Shown here piece after piece: positions 1 through 7,316 of a stretch of 38,748 nucleotides of DNA (positions are counted from its first letter, which is position 1; each line of letters opens with the position of its first letter). The DNA comes from Bacteroidales bacterium (GTDB lineage Bacteria; Bacteroidota; Bacteroidia; Bacteroidales; F082). The notes beneath the pieces were generated by a model, which had not been told where the DNA came from, searched no databases, and was given only the letters and a program-made list of their open reading frames with translations. The DNA is taken from NCBI GenBank assembly GCA_016290215.1, contig JAEETH010000029.1:1-38748 (forward strand). The letters are read 5' to 3'. Made by a program: the position numbers and the translations under genes.

Positions 1-2
1 TG

Positions 3-161
3 GAGTACAAGTTCGACCCGATTCGTCAGGCCATTGCCGACAGCTGGCCGAACAAGATGGACGACAGCTGCGCCCGCAAGGAGTGGGGCTGGAACCCGAA
101 GTACGACCTCGACAAGATGACGGTCGATATGATTGAGACTTTGAAGAAGAAGCTGCTGTAA
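3..161 (+). CDS. C-terminal end of an NAD-dependent epimerase/dehydratase (threonine dehydrogenase-like SDR), cut by the window edge
   Basis: An open frame runs in from the left edge and stops with TAA at 159-161, giving the last 52 residues of a protein. The tail contains ADSWP, a DD-S-AR stretch and KEWGWNPKYD-LD-MT-DMI. These match the C-terminal pattern of the extended SDR family in Bacteroidota that includes SDR-type L-threonine 3-dehydrogenase and UDP-sugar epimerase-like proteins. The NAD-binding Rossmann part lies outside the window, so the substrate cannot be decided. A strong terminator follows directly, so this gene ends its transcription unit. Confidence 0.7.
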   Translation, partial: EYKFDPIRQAIADSWPNKMDDSCARKEWGWNPKYDLDKMTVDMIETLKKKLL

Positions 162-185
162 GCACAAAACGACTTCAAAATGATA

Positions 186-225
186 CGAATAGCGAGGGAG
201 AAAATCCTTCGCTATTCGTTTTTTT
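186..225 (+). terminator. Rho-independent terminator after the epimerase gene
   Basis: A 14-bp stem (186-199 with 205-218, one G-T wobble) closes a five-base loop and is followed by seven T residues (219-225). It separates the upstream gene from the next operon. Confidence 0.85.
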
Positions 226-249
226 ATGGCAAGCTTCGGGAAAAGTTTG

Positions 250-257
250 TATTTTTG
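250..257 (+). promoter_or_regulatory. Bacteroidota-type -7 promoter box for the DUF3791/DUF3990 operon
   Basis: TATTTTTG fits the Bacteroidota -7 consensus TAnnTTTG and lies 20 bases before the first start codon of the operon. No clear -33 TTTG is seen at the expected spacing. Confidence 0.55.
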
Positions 258-276
258 CAAAGCAAAAAAGAACATT

Positions 277-495
277 ATGGAATTCAAACCTTCATATTTT
301 ATTATGACCATCCGGAAGTTTGCGGAGCATTATTCCATGACTTCCAAGCAAGCCTATCAGTACCTGAAACGCTTTGCTGGCATAGCGTTCTTGGACGATT
401 GTTTTGAGGCTGAGCATACACTTTCGTTTGAGGATGCCATTGAGGATTTGACAAGAGTGTGCCAAAATCATGGAGGATATTTGAAATATGCTTGA
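277..495 (+). CDS. DUF3791-like small protein, putative antitoxin
   Basis: A 72-residue protein. The ATG at 277 is chosen because a longer in-frame reading would run back through the promoter box at 250-257. The sequence resembles the DUF3791 family: a small helical protein with an FAEHYSMTSKQAYQYL segment, a central hydrophobic GIAFLDDCF turn and a C-terminal EHTLSFEDAIEDL helix. It is the first gene of a three-gene operon and overlaps the next gene by 8 bases, which implies translational coupling. DUF3791 proteins are commonly encoded beside DUF3990 proteins; by that association the likely job is to neutralise or partner the downstream ADP-ribosyltransferase-like protein. The function itself is inferred. 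Confidence 0.7.
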   Translation: MEFKPSYFIMTIRKFAEHYSMTSKQAYQYLKRFAGIAFLDDCFEAEHTLSFEDAIEDLTRVCQNHGGYLKYA

Positions 496-967
496 ACTCT
501 ACCACGGTTCGAATGTCGCCATCGAAAAAATCGACTTGTCCAAAGGTCATATCAACAAAGATTTTGGCAAAGGATTTTACTTGACTACTTTGCCGCAACA
601 AGCAATGGAGATGGCAAGGCGGAAGGCAAGACAATTTCTTGACGCAAAACCTATCGTAACTACTTTTCTTTTTGATGAAAACGAATTGACATCTGGTGAA
701 TTGAATGTCAAGGTGTTCCATGCGGTTAGTGAAGAATGGGCTATGTTTATTCTTCAAAACCGAAAGGCTTCGCGGACTGGATTCCACCATGATTATGACA
801 TTGTTGTCGGCCCAGTTGCGGACGATAGTGTAGTGCAACAATTGGATTTGTTTGAAATGGGGTTGATAACGCTATCTCAATTGGTTGAAGCATTGCGTTA
901 TCGTGACCTTAACAACCAGTATTTCTTCGGTACAGAGCGGGCTGTGGCAAAACTTACACGGATATGA
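488..967 (+). CDS. DUF3990 family protein, probable ADP-ribosyltransferase-fold toxin
   Basis: A 159-residue cytoplasmic protein without a signal peptide. The N-terminus has the LYHGS strand (His6) and then DFGKGFYLTT (Tyr31), the pattern of the H-Y-E class of ADP-ribosyltransferases to which DUF3990 proteins have been related. The rest is an alpha/beta sequence with a less obvious third catalytic position. The gene starts inside the end of the upstream DUF3791 gene and its stop overlaps the ATG of a second DUF3791-like gene (ATGA at 964-967), so all three are translationally coupled. The combination suggests a toxin-antitoxin or defence module. The target of the predicted enzyme is unknown. 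Confidence 0.72.
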   Translation: MLELYHGSNVAIEKIDLSKGHINKDFGKGFYLTTLPQQAMEMARRKARQFLDAKPIVTTFLFDENELTSGELNVKVFHAVSEEWAMFILQNRKASRTGFHHDYDIVVGPVADDSVVQQLDLFEMGLITLSQLVEALRYRDLNNQYFFGTERAVAKLTRI

Positions 968-1170
968 GCAAGGAACAAACATTTATTACGGATTACCTTT
1001 ACGCTGAATTGGTGAAACTGATAATGCTTTATCAAAATGTCTCTTTTCAGAAAGCACTTGATTTGCTTTATAACTCAACGCTTTACGATAAGATTTTGGA
1101 TACGGAAACGGGTCTGTACTTACAAAGTCCAGACTATAATTATGAACTATTACAGGAGGAAATGTCTTAG
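964..1170 (+). CDS. Second DUF3791-like small protein
   Basis: A 68-residue acidic helical protein (FITDYLYAELVKLIMLYQ, then ALDLLYNSTLYDKI and an acidic tail). Its layout matches DUF3791: an N-terminal helix, a central SFQKALDLL helix and a short tail carrying hydrophobic residues. The start codon overlaps the DUF3990 stop by four bases. It differs strongly in sequence from the upstream DUF3791-like protein, so the two are not a recent duplication. One or both could be the antitoxin. A 27-base gap without a visible promoter follows, so maf may be read through from this operon. Confidence 0.65.
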   Translation: MSKEQTFITDYLYAELVKLIMLYQNVSFQKALDLLYNSTLYDKILDTETGLYLQSPDYNYELLQEEMS

Positions 1171-1197
1171 AGTTGAGTTTTACACCTTAATTGATAT

Positions 1198-1779
1198 ATG
1201 CTCTCCAACCTAAAAAAATACCATATCATCCTCGCCTCCAAGTCCCCGCGCCGGCAGGAGCTGTTGCGCGGCATGGGTGTGGATTTCGAGATTATGACCA
1301 AGGAAACGCCTGAGAACTATCCAGCAGATTTGCCCTTGGACGAGGTGCCGAAATACCTTAGCCTGCAAAAGTCATTGGCGTTCAAAGATGAAGAACTTCC
1401 CGCTGATTACCTGTTGATTACCTCGGATACTGTTGTCATTTGCGAAGGCGAGATCTTGGGCAAGCCGAAGGATAGGGAAGACGCTGAACGAATGTTGAGG
1501 CTGCTCTCGGACAAGACACATCATGTGGTGACGGGCGTCACGGTGCGCTCGGCGGAGAAAACGGAGTCATTTGCAGTGCGTTCCAACGTGACCTTTGCCC
1601 AATTGGATGCTGAAGAAATCGACTATTACATCGAGCATTGCAAGCCCTTCGACAAGGCGGGCGCCTACGGCATCCAGGAATGGATAGGCTACGTGGGCAT
1701 CAGCGGATTGGAAGGCTCGTTCTATAATGTCATGGGCCTGCCGACGCGAAAGCTTTACCAGTTCTTGAAGGAGTTCTGA
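1198..1779 (+). CDS. maf: Maf family nucleoside triphosphate pyrophosphatase
   Basis: A 193-residue protein of normal Maf length. It carries the family's N-terminal signature ASKSPRRQELL (from residue 13), the SDTVV motif with the metal-binding Asp, GKPKDREDA, and the C-terminal DKAGAYGIQ and G-EGSFYNVMGLP motifs. Maf proteins hydrolyse non-canonical or canonical nucleoside triphosphates (dTTP/UTP type in the YhdE branch) to monophosphate and pyrophosphate in the cytoplasm, and are linked to nucleotide-pool cleaning and septum control. It follows the DUF3791/DUF3990 module by 27 bases and is followed by a 200-base gap with a new promoter. Confidence 0.93.
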   Translation: MLSNLKKYHIILASKSPRRQELLRGMGVDFEIMTKETPENYPADLPLDEVPKYLSLQKSLAFKDEELPADYLLITSDTVVICEGEILGKPKDREDAERMLRLLSDKTHHVVTGVTVRSAEKTESFAVRSNVTFAQLDAEEIDYYIEHCKPFDKAGAYGIQEWIGYVGISGLEGSFYNVMGLPTRKLYQFLKEF

Positions 1780-1957
1780 TTTGGTTTATAAACACGAATT
1801 ATCAGTAATTTATCACGAATTGTTCAAAAATAATTAAATGGATAATTTGTGGCTCATTTTTGGCAATTCGTGTTGAAAAGAAGTGACTGTTGCTTGAATG
1901 TGTTTTTCCCAAGGACGCTTTTTTTCTGTCATATTAAGAGCAAACAAAGAATTTTTC

Positions 1958-1965
1958 TAAATTTG
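1958..1965 (+). promoter_or_regulatory. Bacteroidota -7 promoter box for surE
   Basis: TAAATTTG fits TAnnTTTG and lies 28 bases before the chosen surE ATG. The AT-rich gap 1780-1957 in front of it holds no gene that I can see. Confidence 0.55.
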
Positions 1966-1993
1966 CAGTCAAATAAAATAGGTGGTTTCTGAA

Positions 1994-2848
1994 ATGTTCT
2001 CTCAACGTCCTTCGATATTGATTACCAATGATGACGGTTACGCGGCCAAAGGTCTGCGCAAGTTGGTCTCGCTGATGCGCACGCTCGGCGATGTGACGCT
2101 CATCTCAACGGACGAGGTGATGTCGGCCAAAAGCCATTCGTGTACCATCCGCGAAAGGATTTATGTGCGTCTTGTTCAGCAGGAAGAGGGCTTTACTGAA
2201 TATCGTTGCAATGGCACGCCCGTCGATTGTGTGAAATTGGCCTATCAGAAACTGTGTCCAAGATGGCCGGATTTGGTCGTCTCGGGTATCAACCACGGGA
2301 TGAACGCTGCCTCGACGGTGGTGTATTCTGGCACGATTGGCGCAGTCATTGAGGCCTGCATGAATGGTCTGAATGCCATTGGATACAGCCTTTATAGCCT
2401 CGACCCTGATGCCGACTTCGACCATCTCGATACTGCCATTCTCGAAATCACGAAGAAGGTGCTGAAAGAAGGTTTGCCCAAGGGCGTGTGCCTCAATGTG
2501 AACTTCCCCAAACGTTGTGAGGAACCCATGAAAGGCATCAAGGTGTGCCGACAAGCCGCTTGTCGCTGGGTGGAGTATTTCAAGGAGCAATATGATGAGA
2601 ACGGGCAGCAGTTTTACGACTTGGAAGGTACTTTCGAGAGTGACGACCTCAAGGAAGACACTGACCTTTGGGCTTTGCAGCACAACTATGCCTCGGTGGT
2701 GCCCACCTGCTTCGACTGGACGGCGCATTCGCAGATTGAACCGATGAAAGAATTTGAAAACATAACTATTGACGCGAGACTTCGAGACACGAGGCGCGAG
2801 ACTATGGATCGTCCCGTGTCTTGCAGTCCCGTGTCCCATGTCAAATAA
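1994..2848 (+). CDS. surE: 5'/3'-nucleotidase SurE
   Basis: SurE is a cytoplasmic metal-dependent phosphatase that releases phosphate from nucleoside monophosphates. The protein begins with the ILITNDDGY motif; the two Asp residues (13 and 14 from this start) are the metal ligands. Further on are the Ser-bearing SAKSHSC loop, SGINHGMN with the metal-binding Asn, and YSGTIGAVIEA. An upstream in-frame GTG at 1982 is possible, but ATG 1994 gives the standard N-terminus and a better leader length from the promoter at 1958. The protein has 284 residues, longer than the usual 245-265. The last 20 or so residues are encoded by a short-repeat sequence (2770-2842) and look like a recent extension. It begins a long co-directional run reaching to comEC. 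Confidence 0.93.
   Translation: MFSQRPSILITNDDGYAAKGLRKLVSLMRTLGDVTLISTDEVMSAKSHSCTIRERIYVRLVQQEEGFTEYRCNGTPVDCVKLAYQKLCPRWPDLVVSGINHGMNAASTVVYSGTIGAVIEACMNGLNAIGYSLYSLDPDADFDHLDTAILEITKKVLKEGLPKGVCLNVNFPKRCEEPMKGIKVCRQAACRWVEYFKEQYDENGQQFYDLEGTFESDDLKEDTDLWALQHNYASVVPTCFDWTAHSQIEPMKEFENITIDARLRDTRRETMDRPVSCSPVSHVK
2770..2842 (+). repeat. Short direct and inverted repeats at the 3' end of surE
   Basis: The tract has copies of CGAGAC about every 7-8 bases (GCGAGAC, TCGAGAC, ACGAGGC, GCGAGAC) and then the opposite-strand motif CCCGTGTC twice. It is translated as the Arg-rich tail of SurE and runs to just before the next gene. Confidence 0.6.
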
Positions 2849-2855
2849 TACGTTT

Positions 2856-3110
2856 ATGAAAATCAAAGATAACTTTTGGCTTGGATTGTTGATTGGAGCG
2901 GCCAGTTTCGGGCTATTTTTCCTCTTGTTTAGCCTAATTCCTTGGGAGAGCCTCGGTCGTTTTTCAGTCCGTGCACCTTATCTTTTGGCCTTCATCCCTG
3001 GCGTTGTCCTGTTCAGGATGATGTTGGTGAAGTGGGATCTCGAAAAAATGGGTAAAGGGGTGCTGGTAGTTACTGTAGTTGGTATGTTGTTGGTGTTTTT
3101 CCTTGTTTAA
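2856..3110 (+). CDS. Small membrane protein between surE and lpxB
   Basis: An 84-residue protein with three predicted membrane segments: about residues 7-25, 35-55 and 65-83. It has no recognisable domain. The ATG at 2856 is preferred to an in-frame ATG at 2838 because the latter overlaps the surE stop and adds only a polar stub. It sits 7 bases after surE and 14 bases before lpxB, so it is almost certainly co-transcribed with them. Its role is unknown; a link to lipid A or envelope work is a guess from position only. Confidence 0.65.
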   Translation: MKIKDNFWLGLLIGAASFGLFFLLFSLIPWESLGRFSVRAPYLLAFIPGVVLFRMMLVKWDLEKMGKGVLVVTVVGMLLVFFLV

Positions 3111-3124
3111 CGAATTGCAAACCA

Positions 3125-4246
3125 ATGAAATACTATATCATTGCAGGTGAGGCTTCGGGCGATTTGCACGCTTCCAATCTTGTTGCCGAAATCAAGAAGA
3201 AAGACAAGAAAGCTGAGTTTCGTGGCTTTGGTGGCGACTTGATGAAAGCCCAAGGTGTCGACTTGGTGAAGCATTACCGTATGATGGCTTATATGGGCTT
3301 CGTGGAGGTGGCGGTCAACCTGCGCAAGGTGTTGGGCAACATCGCCCAGGCCAAGAAAGATATGATTGACTATCAGCCTGATGTGGTGATATTGGTGGAT
3401 TATCCTGGCTTCAATTTGCGCATGGCGAAGTTCGCCCATGAGAAAGGCTTTAAGGTGATCTATTACATCTCACCTCAGATTTGGGCCTGGAAACGTCGTC
3501 GCGTGAATAAAATCAAGGCTTCTGTGGATAAGATGTTGGTCATCTTGCCTTTTGAAGAGGAGTTCTATAAGCAGTATGGCGTGGATGTGACCTATGTGGG
3601 CAATCCTCTCCTTGATGAATTGGCCAAGTTCGGTACTCCCAACCGCTCGATTTTCCTTCGTCGAAACAGCTTAGGCGAGAAACGTGAAATCATCGCTTTG
3701 TTGCCTGGCAGCCGCAAGCAGGAGGTGAAGCGGATGTTGCCCGTGATGTTGAAGATGGTTCCTCGTTTTCCTGACTATCAGTTTGTTGTGGCAGGCGTTT
3801 CATCACTTGATAAAGTACTTTATAAGCAAATCATGGGCAATACGGATGCGTTTTATGTCGAGAATCAAACCTATGAATTGCTGCAAAACTCCAGTGCCGC
3901 CTTGGTGACCTCTGGCACGGCCACCCTCGAAGCGGCTCTGTTTACCGTTCCTGAAGTGGTGTGCTATAAGGCCACTGATTTCTCCTATCGGTTGGCCAAA
4001 GCGATGATTAAGGTGAAATATATCTCCTTGGTCAATTTGGTGATGGATAGGGAATCGGTTAAAGAATTGATACAAAACGATTTGAATGAAGATAAATTGG
4101 CCGTGGAATTGGATCAGCTGCTGCACAACGGCAAGCGTCAACGCCAGTTGCTTGAGGATTATGAGGAGCTGAAAGACCGACTTGGCAATGCTGGGGCTTC
4201 GGAGAAGGCAGCTGAGGTCATACTAAAATCATTGGAAAAGAAATAA
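3125..4246 (+). CDS. lpxB: Lipid-A-disaccharide synthase LpxB
   Basis: LpxB is a peripheral inner-membrane glycosyltransferase (family GT19) that joins UDP-2,3-diacylglucosamine and lipid X to give the lipid A disaccharide. The 373-residue protein has the family's typical length. It shows the N-terminal GEASGDLH motif (residues 8-15), the substrate-loop region YMGFVEV, the VDYPGFN motif, the YYISPQIWAWKRRR segment, LPGSRKQEV and the C-terminal TSGTATLEAAL nucleotide-binding motif. It lies 14 bases after the small membrane protein and 11 bases before the T9SS-exported protein gene. Its presence shows a lipid A-bearing outer membrane. Confidence 0.96.
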   Translation: MKYYIIAGEASGDLHASNLVAEIKKKDKKAEFRGFGGDLMKAQGVDLVKHYRMMAYMGFVEVAVNLRKVLGNIAQAKKDMIDYQPDVVILVDYPGFNLRMAKFAHEKGFKVIYYISPQIWAWKRRRVNKIKASVDKMLVILPFEEEFYKQYGVDVTYVGNPLLDELAKFGTPNRSIFLRRNSLGEKREIIALLPGSRKQEVKRMLPVMLKMVPRFPDYQFVVAGVSSLDKVLYKQIMGNTDAFYVENQTYELLQNSSAALVTSGTATLEAALFTVPEVVCYKATDFSYRLAKAMIKVKYISLVNLVMDRESVKELIQNDLNEDKLAVELDQLLHNGKRQRQLLEDYEELKDRLGNAGASEKAAEVILKSLEKK

Positions 4247-4257
4247 CGGATTACTCT

Positions 4258-5772
4258 ATGGACAAGAAAAAACTTTTTGTTGCGATTATAATGGCGTTTG
4301 TGTTGTTCAGGGTGCAGCCTGGCATGGCTCAATTTGTTGACATGAAATGGATGATCTTTAATTTTGAGAATATGGAAGTTCGTTCTGTCATGCAAAACAA
4401 CTTCTGCGACACTTCGGAACCATTTTGCACGGATAATGGCATGTACGAGTTTCCAGCTGGAGTCAATGCGGGCTCGGGTGAGTTGGGCCCATTTTATGAT
4501 TGTCTGAGGACGACCCCTAATCCCGCCTGGTATTACATGCGTATCTTGGACCCGGGCGACATGGACATTTACATGTATAGCACTCCTCAGGTGGATATCG
4601 ATTTTTGCTGTTGGGGACCCTATGAAGACCCGATGGAACCCTGTCCCAGTGGCCTCACGAGGCAAAAGGTCGTTTCATGTAGCTATTCGACGGATTGGAA
4701 CGAGACTTGCGAGATAAGGAATTCTCATAGTGGTGAGTATTATATCTTGTTGATAACCAATTATTCTAACCATCCTTGCAACATTCATTTTAGCAAAGTT
4801 TGGGGCGAGGCCACTACCGACTGCTCCATTTTGGCGCCATTGTTGAGTTATAATGAGCCTCTTTGTGCAGGACAGGATTTGACCTTGTATGCCAACGGTT
4901 TATCGGGCTCCGATTATCATTGGTTCAAAGTTGGTGGTAGCTGGACTTCGAGTGAGCAGAATCCTGTTCGTCCCCATGCTACGGTCGACATGGCGGGTAC
5001 CTATGGTTGCGCCATCAGCCAGTCAGGGAGTCAGAGCGACACTACCTATTTAGAGGTGACCGTGGTCGAAAACTACCATTATTATTTCGACACGATTGGA
5101 TGCAACGAAATGACATGGGGAAATGAAGTGTTTGAGGAAAGTGGCAACTACACATTGACTTTTACGACCCCCAGTGGGTGCGACAGTATCGTTGATTTAA
5201 GCCTTGACTTGAATTATACGCCGCTTTTTGAGATTCAAGGACCGCATTGGCCCATTGGAGGCAGTGAGACGTATATCAGCCCCAATGAGTATACGATACA
5301 CTTGAATAATCCTCGCACTCAAGTCGATACGGTGATTTGGCAAGTTGACTGCCCCAATTGGTATATTGAGCCGCATGGCATTGGCTTGACATGCACCTTG
5401 TTTATCCATACTTATCTGCTTGAACCTGTCATGCTTCACGCTTGGGTCATCAACCGCTGTGACACCATACAGCAGGATTTTTTCATCCAAACTTCCTATT
5501 TTGATGTGGAAGAAAATTCGCAAGATGCTGGTTTTGAGATTTCTCCGAATCCAACCGATGGCAATGTGACCTTGCATTTCGATGGCTTGAATGGGATGAC
5601 GGAGATACAAGTTTTTAACGGTCAAGGCCAAAAAGTGGATGCTTTTGCAGTGGATGCTAATCTCCAACGCGAAATGGTTTACCAGATGCCTACCGCGAAT
5701 AATGGACACTATTACTTTGTGTTGAACAATGGTGGCAAAAGGCTTGCCCGAAAAGTGATGCTCGCCCGTTAA
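4258..5772 (+). CDS. Secreted surface protein with Ig-like region and type A T9SS C-terminal sorting domain
   Basis: A 504-residue protein. Residues 1-25 form a Sec signal peptide ending GMAQ. Residues about 28-180 form a Cys-rich beta domain with WYYMRI-DPGDMDIYM and GEYYILLITNYSN, a module seen in Bacteroidota surface proteins. Residues about 190-270 look like an Ig/PKD-type fold. The last 80 residues (from FEISPNPTDGNVTLHF) are a classic type A T9SS sorting domain, ending with a basic KVMLAR strand. It would be moved through the inner membrane by Sec and across the outer membrane by the type IX system, then anchored or released. The function of the cargo domains is unknown. Confidence 0.88.
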   Translation: MDKKKLFVAIIMAFVLFRVQPGMAQFVDMKWMIFNFENMEVRSVMQNNFCDTSEPFCTDNGMYEFPAGVNAGSGELGPFYDCLRTTPNPAWYYMRILDPGDMDIYMYSTPQVDIDFCCWGPYEDPMEPCPSGLTRQKVVSCSYSTDWNETCEIRNSHSGEYYILLITNYSNHPCNIHFSKVWGEATTDCSILAPLLSYNEPLCAGQDLTLYANGLSGSDYHWFKVGGSWTSSEQNPVRPHATVDMAGTYGCAISQSGSQSDTTYLEVTVVENYHYYFDTIGCNEMTWGNEVFEESGNYTLTFTTPSGCDSIVDLSLDLNYTPLFEIQGPHWPIGGSETYISPNEYTIHLNNPRTQVDTVIWQVDCPNWYIEPHGIGLTCTLFIHTYLLEPVMLHAWVINRCDTIQQDFFIQTSYFDVEENSQDAGFEISPNPTDGNVTLHFDGLNGMTEIQVFNGQGQKVDAFAVDANLQREMVYQMPTANNGHYYFVLNNGGKRLARKVMLAR

Positions 5773-5795
5773 TGAAAGTGCAAAATGAAAGTAGT

Positions 5796-6452
5796 ATGAA
5801 ACACACAATAAGAACATATTTCGTTTGGCTGTTGGCTTTAATTGCCTTGCCTTCATGCCTCAAGGAAGGCGATAAGACCATCTTGGTCAATGACCCGCAG
5901 GATATCCCCTTTATCACAGAATACCTCCCTCAAGACCTGCTTGATCTTTTTGGCGAGGAGCATGTGTATTTTGGCGACCAACCGCCTGTCGTCGACATGG
6001 AGTTTAAGTCGATGCACCAGTATGTGGCCACCAATTTGCAGCCGCCTTTTGCCCCTCAGCCTGGGCAACTTTCGCCTATCACGCATTACCACAAAATCAA
6101 TCAGCAGTATCTTCAGATTGCGGATTACATCAGTAAGACCTCTGAGGAAAAATATTGCAACGTGATTACTCCAGTCTATTTGACTGGTCGCGCCAATAAT
6201 TTCACGCTTTATTACCATGAATCACCGCAAACGGATGGCCATCCCGAGCACGCTGTGTTGCTTTCCGGAACCTTTACCCCGAGCGGAGTACGGAATCTGA
6301 TGTACGGCTATAAGATATTGAAATACAACGACTCCATCGTTCCTCCTACGGTCTATCCTGTCAATTCAATATTTGTTTTCAAAGACCATGACGGTCTGGC
6401 CGAGGCTTGCACATGGTATAACGATTCTTTGATTAACCCTCAAACCCGATGA
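5796..6452 (+). CDS. Putative lipoprotein, unknown function
   Basis: A 218-residue protein. From the ATG at 5796 the N-terminus is a textbook lipoprotein signal, with the lipobox LPSC giving acylated Cys21. An in-frame ATG at 5772 that overlaps the previous stop would put eight polar residues in front of the signal, so it is less likely. The mature part is acidic and aromatic with no domain I recognise. It lies between a T9SS-exported protein gene and an outer-membrane barrel gene, four bases from the latter, so the three may form one envelope complex. Confidence 0.75.
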   Translation: MKHTIRTYFVWLLALIALPSCLKEGDKTILVNDPQDIPFITEYLPQDLLDLFGEEHVYFGDQPPVVDMEFKSMHQYVATNLQPPFAPQPGQLSPITHYHKINQQYLQIADYISKTSEEKYCNVITPVYLTGRANNFTLYYHESPQTDGHPEHAVLLSGTFTPSGVRNLMYGYKILKYNDSIVPPTVYPVNSIFVFKDHDGLAEACTWYNDSLINPQTR

Positions 6453-6456
6453 AGCC

Positions 6457-7302
6457 ATGAAAAGATTCTTTTTTGTTTTGATTTTCAGTATTTTATCGGT
6501 TGTTTCTTTGCAGGCTCAGTTTGCCAAGCCTTTGAAGAGTAGGAATGTAACATGCAATAACAAGAGCCCGTTTAGCATTGGCATTACGGGGAGCTTTGCT
6601 GCCAACGACATGTTGTATTCTGCGGTTGGCAATGCAAAACTTTCGCCTTATCTTGCCCCAACCGTTGGCCTCGCTTTTGAGTGGAATACGATGAAAACAG
6701 TATCTGTCGGTTTGGATGCCTCATACGCCATGCGTGGCACCAACGAGGTCTTTGCCACCGAGTTTCTGACCAGTTTTACCACCACGACTTTTTCTCGAGT
6801 GCGTTACACTATGGCGATGAATGGGGTAGAAATACGCCTCCCTGTTACGCTTTATCTTGGTGCTGACGAAACCGTTCAACCTTATTTTTATGTTGCTCCT
6901 CGTTTCAATCTTTGGCTGAATGGCAACTTGCACTGGGAACGCACCTACGACGATGATAGCTACGCGCCATTGGTGTACGAAAGCGAACTGAATAATGCCA
7001 CAATGGTGCCTTACGAAATCGGTGCCGTGGCTGGCTTAGGGCTTTGCAGTCGCATCTTGATTCAAAGGACGCAGCTCTTCTTGAAATTCGACCTTTCCTA
7101 TGGCATCGATGTGTTGAATAGTTTTTCTCAGCATGAAGTCAATGAGGATGTTACGTTTCATGGATGGGGCGATATTGCGCATGAAACCTTGGGACAAAGA
7201 CGCCTTCAGGATTTGGAAGCACGTCTGACGCTGCTGATACCTTTTGGAAAGCACATGAAGGATGCCTGCGCTTTCGACCAACAAATAAGAAAAGGCAAAT
7301 GA
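6457..7302 (+). CDS. Outer-membrane beta-barrel protein
   Basis: A 281-residue protein with a cleavable signal peptide (residues 1-21, ending LQAQ). The body is built of alternating amphipathic strands with repeated aromatic ends, such as VGLAFEWNTMKTVSVGLDAS, YFYVAPRFNLWL and FLKFDLSYGIDV. This pattern is typical of the small 8- to 10-strand barrels in Bacteroidota (outer-membrane beta-barrel/PorT-like groups). I cannot name a family more closely. It is four bases downstream of the lipoprotein gene and 14 bases upstream of comEC, suggesting one operon. Confidence 0.8.
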   Translation: MKRFFFVLIFSILSVVSLQAQFAKPLKSRNVTCNNKSPFSIGITGSFAANDMLYSAVGNAKLSPYLAPTVGLAFEWNTMKTVSVGLDASYAMRGTNEVFATEFLTSFTTTTFSRVRYTMAMNGVEIRLPVTLYLGADETVQPYFYVAPRFNLWLNGNLHWERTYDDDSYAPLVYESELNNATMVPYEIGAVAGLGLCSRILIQRTQLFLKFDLSYGIDVLNSFSQHEVNEDVTFHGWGDIAHETLGQRRLQDLEARLTLLIPFGKHMKDACAFDQQIRKGK

Positions 7303-7316
7303 ACTGATTTCGCTCG

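Noticed and set aside
302..841. Open frame of 179 codons on the minus strand opposite the DUF3791/DUF3990 genes
   Set aside because: It is antisense to two recognisable, translationally coupled genes and has no family resemblance.
2105..2866. Open frame of 253 codons on the minus strand opposite surE
   Set aside because: It is the reverse frame of a well-conserved gene; His/Val-rich shadow composition.
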